Below are positions 33,901 to 44,175 of a DNA stretch of 64,000 nt, piece by piece. A program made the position numbers and the translations under genes. A model generated the notes under the pieces. That model had not been told where the DNA came from. It was given only the letters and a program-made list of their open reading frames with translations, and made no database searches. Position 1 is the stretch's first letter. Each line of letters starts with the position of its first letter. The DNA is from Adineta ricciae (Eukaryota > Rotifera > Eurotatoria > Adinetida > Adinetidae): assembly GCA_905250025.1 (NCBI GenBank), contig CAJNOJ010000004.1, positions 248,001 through 312,000 on the forward strand. The letters are read 5' to 3'.

Positions 33901-35877
33901 AAGATCTTTTCGAATCTTTGGTGGTCGACCACGGCAACCAGTTCCAGTTGCTGTGCCAGTACGTGACTGATTACTAGTTGTTGGCTGAGTCGTTGCTGCC
34001 AACGAAGATTGAGGCGAAGATGCACGACGATGACCGTTATTCAATGCCTTGTAAGAAAACAATTCGCGTATGAAAGAGAACAGAGACTGATTGATGCTCA
34101 TACTCGTCTTGCACGTTTTTTACTAATTTCTCCACCGTAAGTACGATTTTCGAAAACCGGCTTTCCTTTACCAGATTTCTGACTTGTTTGCGTGCGCAAA
34201 GACTTCATTGGCTGCTGGAATACTGGTTGATCATCATCTTCTTGTTTAATAGGCAAACTCATGGTCGTTGCCATAGGTAAATCCATTGAGTGTTCTGACG
34301 ACTCATCTTTAATACTAGACAAAGATTCGAAAATCAGTGGAGCTTCTTGTTGTTGGCTGTTGGCTGTCGTCGGTGTGGTCATTTCGCTGCTATCACCACC
34401 ACCTGGCGTATATTCAAGTGAAGATTGTTGACTATAATCAATACTGCGACGTTTACGCGTCGATATACCACTTGCCGGCGAAGTTCCCGGTGAATTCTGT
34501 ACATTAAAAAAAAAACAACCGAATTGCACATAAATTTCCTGACGATGAAAACTTACACTTGATTTTTGTGATTTGCTAATAAATCTATTGATTTTCGACA
34601 CTGATGTCGATCGATAAATTTCCTTTTGATCATCGTCATCATCGCCTTCATCCATAGGTAAACTTGTGACTGACGATATTGAACATGTTCGACATATGTA
34701 AGCAGTATCATCATCGTAGTAGTCATCGTTGATTGAATGACATGATGAATGTATTCGTGTTTGACATGAATGGCATTGTCTGGTACTATGTTTCGAGAAA
34801 ATCTCATTTTGGCACAAAGAGCAAATTGTTTTCGTCGTCGGCGTCTTGTTTGTTAACGACAAACAACTTGAACAACTCCATCCGTCCTTCGGTATCGATT
34901 GGTTTCGTAAACAAAATGTATGATAACCTTTATCACAAACATTACACATAATCATTTCAGCGTCGTCGCCTGACTGTCGACACGTTTGACAAATTTTGCA
35001 GTCAGGACAACGCCAACCTGTTCGAACGACACGATTGGCTTCAAGCATCAGACATTCAGCATGATAATGTTTATCACAATTTGTACAAAATAGTTGTCCA
35101 CGAACGTCGCCTGGTTCTGAACATGCTTCACATGACGATGATTCCACACCGACTAGAAGATTTCGAAAATAATCTCCGAGAAGTGATTTCATGAATGACT
35201 TACACATGGATACAACGGAATCTAGATGTTCCGGACAGAGAAATGCCGATTGAGAATGAGAGAAGAAAGAACCAGATGACTGAGCACATGGTAAATGATA
35301 TTTCAATGAACAGGCTTCATTCCGACACGAAAGAGATGCGCCATAACGATCGCATATTGTACATTTCTACAGATCAGACAAAAGAAAATGTCAACACTCG
35401 TATAACAACGAATCCTCATTTGTCATATGATAATGACATTGATTTCTACCTGATTAGTAGCATTGATAACAGTCGTACGAATATGATTCTGATCGTTGAT
35501 TTTATCACCGTCTATTAATGACCATTTTAAACATCGCTCATGTACCCAAAAGTTCCCATTGGTTTGAACATCTGCTGGCGATCGAAAGCCAACGCTGAAT
35601 AATTCTGAATCAACTGGAACAATGATTTTTCCAGTTTCCAATATAAAATTATTTCGCTTATCGATAGGAATATCTCTGAATGAAGAAAAGCAAAGAAAGA
35701 AGTAGAGCGAATGTCGATCGAATTGAATTACTCTAGATTTCGAGATGTTGAAGTAATGATTGGCTGGGATTGTTCTGGAGGGGACTGGATTAAAATCAAA
35801 TCACCTTGCCCAAGACTACATTGTGACGGACAATTACAAAATAAACAGATTGGCATATGATTCGACGAAGAAGTCAT
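26554..35877 (-). CDS. KMT2C/D-type PHD/HMG protein lacking the SET half (Lpt/Cmi-like)
   Basis: Large multi-exon nuclear gene of about 20 exons. From ATG 35877 (an upstream in-frame ATG lies at 35928) it opens with the KMT2C/D extended PHD: CLFCNCPSQCSLGQGDLILI, GNFWVHERCLKW, CTICDRYGASLSC and YHLPCAQSSG. A PHD cluster follows (CEACSEPGDVRGQLFC, CQTCRQSGDDAEMIMC, CSLCQNEIFS, about 35130-34650) and a second cluster (CVSCGSFGLDEEGR, CEGCGKPTDESRLLLC, CPLCSKSYRTDDL, about 33700-32800). Then come PPEMQEAFFG (about 32090), an HMG box (LYCNVNHPDLKQQFPG plus FKQMKKIWRKVPADAKQNY, about 30790-30430) and long Gln-rich tracts. A coiled-coil region (RYARWLKQRREINSLRIK, about 27590-27250) is followed by a stop at 26554. 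No FYRN, FYRC or SET follows. By homology it would be a COMPASS-like H3K4 methylation complex subunit reading chromatin at enhancers; catalysis must come from another gene. Confidence 0.85.
27832..27861 (-). repeat. CAA/CAG repeat coding polyglutamine
   Basis: About ten glutamine codons inside the KMT2-like gene, one of several such tracts. Confidence 0.8.
29101..29220 (-). repeat. CAA/CAG repeat cluster coding Gln-rich sequence
   Basis: Three close Gln tracts (29101-29137, 29168-29190, about 29205-29220) separated by Pro/His/Ser in the KMT2-like gene. Mixed CAA and CAG codons; the complementary strand gives spurious Val/Ala-rich frames. Confidence 0.8.
30957..30995 (-). repeat. CAG/CAA repeat coding polyglutamine
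   Basis: Longest uninterrupted Gln tract, about 13 codons with a run of pure CAG, just upstream of the HMG-box coding part; related shorter tracts lie at 29459-29478 and 30058-30078. Confidence 0.8.
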
Positions 35878-35928
35878 TGGATAATCGAAGAGAGAAAAAA
35901 TAATAGACTGAATTATATTGAATGACAA

Positions 35929-36443
35929 TTACATATAATAGTGGTGGAAATTGAAATCATTCGAAATAACCACCCTAGAGCGAGAAAGAGAGAGAGAGAA
36001 CCATCAGAGGAGAGATCAATGTACCAAAGACACTTACACTGCTCATATGAGCCTCATCTATTTTTCATTTGCAGCAAAACAAAAAAAAACTGCTTTTAAA
36101 AGAAAATTAATAATAGAACAAGAGACAAGATCTAGAAGAAGAACAGAAAAATCATCCAAGCATACGATTAGTCGCATGTCGACAGAGAGATTCACCTAAG
36201 AAAACAAAGAAGAACGGCGGCCATTTTCCGACGTTTCTCCTTTGCTCCTGAACGAGGCGGAGGAGAGAAAGAACAACGACCAATGGTCAATAAACTTCCA
36301 CCAATGCACAGTCGATCAGCAACAGATGGCGCCAGTCGACAACCAATTCTCAGATTTTTCTGTAGATTCATTTATTGAAGTATACCAACAGGGAAAAAAC
36401 ACAGTTAGGTATATGAAAAGAAAAGTCTATCGATTGAACAGTA
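35929..36443. other. Intergenic, 515 bp
   Basis: Likely 5' flank of the KMT2-like gene, with GA-rich stretches around 35980-36000. Plus-strand frames here are low-complexity (Arg/Glu/Lys-rich from GA repeats) and were not called. Confidence 0.55.
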
Positions 36444-36716
36444 TTAACAGCCAGATGGTGCACATGAGTTTTTACAGCGTGGATTGCTAACTACAGCATT
36501 TAATGTTATTGTACAATCATTTTTGGTACCTTGTGTACATGCACGATCACCTTGACAAGCTCGCCAAGCTGTCCAAACGCAACAGTTACATGCGCGACAA
36601 TTAGAATTGTTTTGACACCCTCGAATTCGATTGATATATCCAAGACGATTACAATCTGCCAGTACAGAATGAATGACAAGCAATGCCACGAAACCAACGA
36701 GAATCAGAGATCGCAT
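36444..36716 (-). CDS. Small secreted cysteine-rich protein
   Basis: Single-exon 90-aa protein. A strong signal peptide (MRSLILVGFVALLVIHSVLA) is followed by about 70 residues with 12 cysteines (CRACNCCVWTAWRAC, CTQGTKNDC, C-terminal CKNSCAPSGC). The even number suggests six disulphides. No family recognised; extracellular structural, defence or peptide function is possible. A TATAAA box lies about 70 bp upstream. High cysteine content, leader and promoter motif together make it a credible gene. Confidence 0.65.
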   Translation of the reverse strand: MRSLILVGFVALLVIHSVLADCNRLGYINRIRGCQNNSNCRACNCCVWTAWRACQGDRACTQGTKNDCTITLNAVVSNPRCKNSCAPSGC

Positions 36717-37304
36717 ATTGAAATTGCGAGTAGCTATATTAAATGTAGTTGAAAAAAGTTAACCAAGTGCAGAAATCCGTCGGTTTATATAGTTTCGGTA
36801 TTACTGAGTGGGCGTGTCAACTTTCAGTATAGTTAACTATGGCGCAATAGAAATAAATAGATCGATATTCACATACGCAAATAGTACTTGAAAAAGAAGA
36901 ATGCTATTAAGATTAATAAATATACGACAGAAATAGTTCCATCATAAAATTGCACTCAACAATTTCGTCGATATCGATAGTGATTCATAAAGAGTGAACT
37001 CGGAGTACTCTATCACTTAGAGACTATCCTTTTATTATACGATACTTTGAAACTTGATGACATCGATGAATCATTATTCCTTTTTAAAGTCGTAAATTCA
37101 AGGTAGCTACACGTTTATTTATTGATATTATTATTATACATGATTAAATACAGCTTAAATGAGTATATCGAAGACAAATATGAATGTCTAAGTGAGATTT
37201 GGATTAGTACAAAAGAGAGAATGCTATGGACCATGGAAGAATTGAATCTGTATGAAATAGTGTTTGTTGGTTTGCGTCATTGAACAAAGCGCACGTCTTT
37301 TTAT
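36717..37304. other. Intergenic, 588 bp
   Basis: Apart from the TATA box at 36784-36789, AT-rich sequence without a supportable gene. Confidence 0.5.
36784..36789 (-). promoter_or_regulatory. TATA box of the Cys-rich protein gene
   Basis: TATAAA on the minus strand, about 70 bp upstream of the ATG at 36716. Confidence 0.45.
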
Positions 37305-37535
37305 TCAACTGGACAGAAGAGCATGGTGACTTTGGGAACAAGTTTGTTCTTGACGTTTGTTTGTGAAATACTTTCTTTGGTGAAAACGTCGCGATAACAT
37401 TCGATCTTTCAAGCCGCGAACAGATAAACTTTCATATCCGAGCGATTCATCATATCGTCGTATATAGTTTCCCATACAATAATTTGCTGCAATGCTCAGG
37501 AAAAGTAGTGCATAGATAAGATTACGTGCGGTCAT
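37305..37535 (-). CDS. Candidate small secreted peptide precursor
   Basis: 76-aa single-exon frame beginning MTARNLIYALLFLSIAANYC, a plausible signal peptide. The mature part is very basic and tyrosine-rich with dibasic sites (YIRR, SRRF, NKRQ), the layout of a neuropeptide precursor but without repeated peptides or a clear amidation signal. No family recognised. The start was set at the leader methionine rather than 35 codons upstream because the upstream residues look non-coding. Confidence 0.35.
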   Translation of the reverse strand: MTARNLIYALLFLSIAANYCMGNYIRRYDESLGYESLSVRGLKDRMLSRRFHQRKYFTNKRQEQTCSQSHHALLSS

Positions 37536-38970
37536 GTTTCTTAAAGAAATAGAGTACGAAACTATGGATAATGTATGCCGAGAATGTATTTTATTTGAGT
37601 AAAACTCACAGAATTTATACTGCAAGAAGCAGCTATCCACCTCATGTTCGGTAAAGCGATCAAAATTACCTAAATGAATTCAGTTATTGACAGTAGTCAC
37701 GACAATCAATATATTTCATGCTGTCTATCAGGTTAAAGAAAGTAAATACAAGTCTGTGCTTCATATCTGATCTCACCTACATGTATTGAAAGTGTTCAAA
37801 ATGATTACTATCGGCTGGTGAGTGATGAGTATAGGAATATTCAGATTCAAAAAAAGCAGATATGAGAATATGCTGATGTTGTCACTTCTGAACATTCGCT
37901 CGTACTCAGACTTTCGAATGCTCAACTATTTCTACACTCATTTGGATATCTCATCCGTATTTACGTATAGTTCTTTCGTAATTGGTAAAACATTGATTTC
38001 AATATTTCCCAACACAAAGATAATTTTTCCATTATTATTGAAAAGTTTTCTAAAATGGTCATTGGTAGTAGACGTCGTTTATATCCTAGAAAAGCAATTG
38101 TCATCTTTTACTCAACTCGACAAAAGATCGCGACGCCGTCAAGAGTAATGTCACGATTACGAGAACCATCAAAAAACATCTTTTATCTTCTGCGTCTGGA
38201 CGATTGCATTGACCTAAGATTAACTTTCATGTGCGATAAACACTATTGGCTAGACTTTTGGAAATATAGAAGCAATTTTTTTGGTTTTGCTCAGGGTCAG
38301 AAGCATGAAACGGGGAAAGTTTGGATAGGAACGATTTGAATACTGCCGTTTGTTCATTGGGCATTTGAACAGAGAAAGATTTCTTGCCGATGTCTGGTCC
38401 AATGTTTCCTTCTCATAAAAAAAAGTTGTCATAATGTCTGATATGCCTGCTCAAATAATAACTCATTGTGATGATCAAGAAAAAAGAAGGAAATCTGCCC
38501 GAGGACATGACGTGCAATTTCGTTTATCTAAACTTCAATGTATTTTTAATCAGGAAATTTATTCTTCGTTATAACTTCGCGAACCTAATGGTGGAAAGAA
38601 CGAAGCAAAATGCATTCCCAGTTAATTACATTTCATATGAATGCAGCTTGACATCAAACACCTTGATTAGAAATATCGACGTTCGGAGATGTTCAAAGTT
38701 AGAAATATTCAACAGACTTGAATGGACATATGGTACACTGCTTCACCTTGAGTTCATCAGTGTGTTTATCAATCCGATAAGATCTGCATTGTATTCATCT
38801 TCGACAGGCATATATCATTGATACCTATCTACATTTAAGTAAAAATGCATTAGTATTGTCATGCGTATATATACATGACAAATCTTTGAATAGAAGTCAT
38901 TAGTTCAAATAGTTGAACACAAGCAATACACTGACCAAAAGATATTCAAGCGTCTTTAACGAGGAACAAC
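37536..38970. other. Intergenic, 1.4 kb
   Basis: Several overlapping plus-strand frames (37822-38148, 38055-38339, 38468-38821) translate without any domain, leader or splice pattern I can support. Possibly decayed coding sequence or regulatory DNA. Confidence 0.4.
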
Positions 38971-40565
38971 ATGCATCTTTCCGCAAGTTGTTTGATTGGA
39001 ATACTATCTAGTAAGAAGTTCTTTATGAAAATAGCAACATTCCTGAATTTGTTCTATTTCTGCAGCTGTACTGGCTATTCCGACAATTCGTTCATCGTCC
39101 AAATGTTCAGTACAACCTTGCGTGAATTCATCGCTGACGAATTGTTTTGCAAATGAAGCCGTTTGTTATGATTATCAAACCAATGATGGCAATCGATATT
39201 GTGCTCCAGCAAGTTCTTGTGAATTATTCGAGACATGCAGTGAAAATTATCATTGTAAATCGAATACATCAGTATGTATTGTGAATTCTTGTTGTGCTCA
39301 ACCGATATGTCTACCATTGGTCTTGGTCGAACTATGTTCTTCTGACAAACAGTATAGACCAAGAAGTATGCGGGATTAGCTATTTAAAATCTCATCGTAT
39401 ACTTGGATTTTTAGATAATGGTATCCATGCTACTACGGCGGTATCAAGTACAACACAACAAATTGTACCAACTGGTATGTTACACTTTCTAATCGATCGA
39501 GAAGTTTATATTTCAATCAATTTGTATAGGATATGTTGAGACATCAACGGAATCTATCAGCATAGCGCAAACTAGCACTTCGGATTATTTTACTGTACCA
39601 TCCATAAGTATGTTTTATGATCTCTACATTTTCTAGGAATCTATGAAAATATCGCTTTTTAAGCTCCAGAGATTTTCTCCTCTTCAGTCTTCCGCCCGAA
39701 AATCTGTTCCACAGCATCGTGGAATCCTATCGGAATAACGGTTGCATCATTTCCCAATCTTCTTGTAAATGACTTCTTCGTAAATCAACACGATGAACTC
39801 TATGTTCCAGACAATCAAAACCACCTCATTAGAAAATATTCTCCACATAGTAACAATCAATGGACTGCTGCAACTGCCTCCAATTTTCTCGATGATCCCA
39901 GTGAAATCTTTGTTGATCTCGATGGGAATATCTACATTTGGGATCGAAAACATTTTCGTGTCTACCTTTGGTCATCCGCAACGAATACTACTAAAACACT
40001 TCTCTCTTTCGATAACTGTCGAAAAGCTGTGGAGTTCAATCAGATCTGCTTCGGAACATCAATATTCGTTGACAGTAATCACTCCATTTATCTATCCGAA
40101 AGTTCAACAAAGTATCATCATGCAAACCGCGTAATGAAATTTGAAGCGAACAGCACTGTTGGACAGGTTATCGCTGGAACATATACAACAGGATCGAATA
40201 GGAAGGAATTAAATCTCCCTCGCACTGTCTTCACTGACTCCGAAGGCGTATTATATGTTGCTGATACGGCAAACTCCCGTATTCAACAATTCGTCCCGAA
40301 TGATCGAAATGGTACAACAGTCGTGACTGCTGATGGTCTTACAGATTTTTTGACTGACCAAGATGAAAACTATTTCCTCTTGATTCAATCGAAGAATCTT
40401 CTCCAAATAATGAATGTTAAATCTGGACAAGCATCTACAACAAACGTGATTACCAATTTGAATCAACCAACACGAATTCGTTTTGGGAAAGACGGATCCA
40501 TTTACGTATTGAACGAAGGTGATCACATAATACAAAAATTTGAAATTCGAAACAATAATTGTTAG
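38971..40565 (+). CDS. Secreted Cys-rich/NHL-repeat beta-propeller protein
   Basis: About 460 aa in at least five exons. Exon 1 (ATG 38971) splices within the signal peptide (MHLSASCLIGILS joined to TVLAIPTIRSS). A Cys-rich region follows (KCSVQPCVNSSLTNC, YCAPASSCELFETC, SVCIVNSCCAQPIC), then a Ser/Thr linker over three short introns (near 39371-39417, 39476-39530, 39610-39660). A run of NHL-type repeats completes the protein: NDFFVNQHDELYVPDNQNHL, EIFVDLDGNIYIWD, SIFVDSNHSIYLSES, LPRTVFTDSEGVLYVADTAN, IRFGKDGSIYVLNEGDHII. NHL propellers bind proteins or ligands; the leader points to an extracellular or lumenal site. Family expansions of NHL proteins are known in bdelloids (background knowledge). 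Confidence 0.78.
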
Positions 40566-40746
40566 CCGAAACAAACAATCTGTCCTTTATCCTGTTGAAC
40601 TCATTCAGAACTTTCGACAGTGTTCTTTTATTCTGACCTGTTTTTCAAATTTTCTCCAATAGAAGTTAATAATAATCAAGCGGAAGTTCATTGCTATTTT
40701 TATTCTATTCTATATATATACATATACTACATAGATAATGATATAG

Positions 40747-41809
40747 TTAATTAGGATCTTCATATTCCATGTTTGAATGAGACGCTAATTGATTCTCTTG
40801 AAAGTTAAGAGGACATCTTGAACAACATACACACTTCCATCGTTTCCAGCACTTTTTCACGAAAACAGACTTCACCTGTCGACGAAAACGAGATGAACAA
40901 ATCGCGAAAATGTAAAAGCTAATCTACAAAGTACCAAGCGTATAACTTGAAACGAAAAAGACAGGACCTTACCGAAGAATTCAAAGCGATTAAAAACGTA
41001 AATATGCATTGTAATAATTGCTCAATCGCAAATATCATTGGTTTATTTCGAGGAACCGAGGAATTTAAAGAATATATTCGAAAACTAGTATAAGGTGTTC
41101 CCAGACAAACAAAAATAATCACACGTGTAAGCACAAGTGTAGTCATTTGTCGATCTAGCCGACGACGGTTAATAGAACTTTGCCGTCGAATGATATGACG
41201 TACGTTACGAAAAGCTAATAAACTAAACACTGATGCCGTGAAGATCGGCAACAGACCAATGAAGACTGGATAGACAAAATATGTTACATACTGTCGATAA
41301 ATACGACTTGAGAGTACACACCCATATCCAGGTTGGATATCCGAAAAACATCCGAATAGAATACTATGGGCAATCCAAATACACATGAGTGTGGAAGCCA
41401 CATATCGAGTCAGTTTCAATGTACACACTTGTCGGAAATGTAAACGACAGTTCGTTGAAAAATATTGATCGATTGCTGCGCAACAGATCATTGAATAAGA
41501 GATTAATATCAGTGCTTGGAGTAAAACATATCGAAGTTTACACCAAATTGGATAATATTCTGTCGCATCGATCGAGTAAATCCAGATAAGAATATTCAAA
41601 CTGATGATATATAAGAGAAATAAAAGATTCGAGATTGATTCAATGGTTAAGTAGAATGCAGATCGATTACTTCGGAAGATTTTCAGTTTCGTGAAAACCA
41701 GAATATTCAATAAATTACCAAATATGCCTAACGTGAGTATGAGACAACTGCTATAAAGTGAATATTTAGTTATAAAATCAAAGACGCTGTCAGACGCAGT
41801 TGTATTCAT
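40747..41809 (-). CDS. Rhodopsin-like GPCR (lineage-specific)
   Basis: Exons 41809-40973 and 40923-40747 separated by a 49-nt intron give 337 aa. TM1 has LTLGIFGNLLNILVF and TM2 ESISNLLFLLYII. A cysteine before TM3 (IWCKLRYVLL) faces one in loop 2 (YGCVLS). The DRY site is AAIDQYFST, lacking the arginine. TM6 carries VIIFVCLGTPYTSF. The intron falls in TM7 after ALNSS and continues ISFYIFAICSSRFRRQ, ending in a Cys-rich tail. Without the intron a false stop is reached. Ligand unknown. Confidence 0.8.
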
Positions 41810-42959
41810 GCTCGGTTCGATATTCGAGAAAGTCTACTAGAAAGAGAAAGACGCCTTCTCTTAAAGAAAGTTTATTATCATCTATTCAAGCCTTCTTTCT
41901 ATATTGACGGTTGACTGTCATGTAGTATGTTTCCTCTCTATCAATCCGCCTATCAAATTAACAAAATTGTTTAAAAATAGTAATACAAAGTACAGATTCG
42001 ACAAAATTAGAAACTCTCCTACTCCCTACAGTTTCAAAAGATATCGTAGATCGATCTATTTGCATTTGAAATGATTGCATCTTCATTACTCGACGCTGGT
42101 GCAAAACGTTAGCGTCATTCTTAACAACCACTTTACTGCATAAAAAGGTCACAGCCATCAAAAGTACGAATTCGTAACACTTTATTTATTTGTTTGTCTG
42201 ATGTTTTCCGTCCAATATTAAGTATATCAATCAGATAAGCAATAATCAAGAACAGATTGTATATCACGAATACAAGTTATACTCAGTAACATATTCATTC
42301 GATAGAATCATATTCATTGCACGTGAAGTTATGACAAGTTGTGTCTTGTTCTAAAAGAAGTTCTTCAATAAATATAGGGTCCTCTGAAAATCACTGAAGT
42401 TGGCGAAAAATTTGAATGTTATCATGACTCTTCGCTTCAAAGAATTGAATTTTTTTCTCAACGCAGAAGATAGGTAGTAGACTTTATTCATGACGGAAAA
42501 GATCATTTGTAGGAAGAAGCTCGGCACACTTTTTCTCAATACCAGACCAGGCGGTTGCGATGAGAACCTGCTTATCATTCTAAGTAGCTTTATATATAGG
42601 GAAGAAAAGTGTGCTGAGCTCACCTCCTCAAATGACCTTGTTCGTCATGAATAACACCTGCTACCTGTCTTCTACATTCCGAAAAAAATTCAATTCATTT
42701 GATTGACGACGCGTCATGAAGATGTTCAGACTTTTCGCCCACTCTAGTGACTTTCTAGATACCCTATATATCATTTCATGTTGTATTACACGATTCATGC
42801 ATGCGTTCTATCAATTCAGAAAAAATCGATAACGATACATTTTTCATCGTTCTGTCCTACGTCTACCGTTTGCATGAAATGTGTGTTTAATCAGGCGAAT
42901 CCTACTCATATCTATGTTACATTCATTTACATACATTTTCATAAGCGTACATTTATATC
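41810..42959. other. Intergenic, 1.15 kb
   Basis: Divergent promoter space between a minus-strand GPCR and the plus-strand elongase. Short frames on both strands have no domain signal. Confidence 0.5.
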
Positions 42960-43914
42960 ATGCTCAACCAAATATCACCGAAAGGGCCTGATCCAGTAAC
43001 GTACTCATGGTTTCTCTGTGGTTCTCCATGGCCAGTCATTGCAATCACCCTCGGCTATGTCATCTCTGTCCCATTAGGGAAAAAATGGATGGCCAATCGT
43101 GCGGTGCCATTCAATATGCGATCAATTATTGTCCTATATAATTTAATCGCCGTTATTGTTAATGCTTACGTCGTAGTATTAGCAGTCGAAACGTTAACTT
43201 TGAAACCGTATCGCATCTATTGCCAACGTGTCATGCACAACAAAGAAGATCTTCCGTTATCCAAGGCAGTTTGGTGGTATTATATCTCGAAAGCATTTGA
43301 ATTTTGGGATACATGGTTCTTTATTTTGAATAAGAAATTCTCTCATATTAGTGTCCTGCATGTTTATCATCATGCGACAATGTTTCCCATTTGGTATCTG
43401 GCAACGTTAGTATTAATTTTGTTGATCAAAAATGATTCATCTCTTCTTCTCTTTGTAGACGTTATACACCTGGCGGTGAAGTGGCATTACCCGTAATTGT
43501 TAATGCTTGTGTGCATGTTGTTATGTATTCTTATTATGGCTTAGCTGCTATGGGTATTCAACGTAACCAATTAGCTCGAGTTAAACTTTTCGTAACAGTT
43601 ATTCAGGTAAGATTCGCTTTGGTTTTTTCGTTCAAGGTTCTATTTTTTTCTTTCTTCCTCTATAGATAAGTCAATTTGTTGCTGCTGCGATTGGATGTAT
43701 GTTTCGTTTTCATACGATGTTCTTTAAAAAGGATAAAGCATGCTATGAATTTCCTGTTCTATTTGTTTTAATATTTCTTGCGCATTCGACCTCGTTGCTG
43801 TTTCTGTTTCTCAACTATTTCTTTCAGGAGTATGTTTGGAAACGCAATTCGAAACATCGTGAATCAAGTTCGAAGAAGAAAAATGGGTACATTACAACTG
43901 ACAAGCGTGACTAG
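42960..43914 (+). CDS. Very-long-chain fatty acid elongase (ELOVL family)
   Basis: ER multi-pass 3-ketoacyl-CoA synthase that adds malonyl-CoA carbons to fatty acyl-CoA. Three exons: 42960 to about 43408, about 43459-43605 and about 43666-43914. Visible family marks are KAFEFWDTWFFILNKK, the catalytic histidine box HVYHHATMFP (near residue 137), NACVHVVMYSYYGL and a C-terminal basic tail (SKHRESSSKKKNG) suited to ER retention. Splicing joins WYLAT to RYTPGGEVALP. Length about 280 aa is normal for ELOVL. Substrate class (saturated or polyunsaturated) cannot be set from sequence alone. Confidence 0.88.
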
Positions 43915-44175
43915 ACGATTCGTGACAGATCTTTCGTTTCTCAGAATTGTTTTGCTCTTTTCCATCGCTTTTCTATCTCAATAAAAGAATTTGTAGTGAA
44001 GACTTCTTATCATTTTGTCTTTTTTCGTGTGATGAAAAAAGACGAAAGAATACTGTGCTTCAATTAGCTGTCTGATAAGTTGTCATATCAAATTTGGTTA
44101 TTCGGAAGATAAGAATGAAGAGTTTTGATCTTACTTTTCTTAAAAGAACAAGAAGAAAACGAATCTTTTAGTAGA

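Noticed and set aside
35951-36490. Plus-strand Arg/Glu/Lys-rich frames upstream of the KMT2-like gene
   Set aside because: Created by GA-rich simple sequence; no conserved feature.
37822-38821. Overlapping plus-strand frames between the peptide-like gene and the NHL gene
   Set aside because: No domain, no leader, no consistent splice phase, and composition like surrounding non-coding DNA.
42351-42623. 90-codon minus-strand frame between a GPCR and the elongase
   Set aside because: No recognisable domain or promoter context; likely chance.
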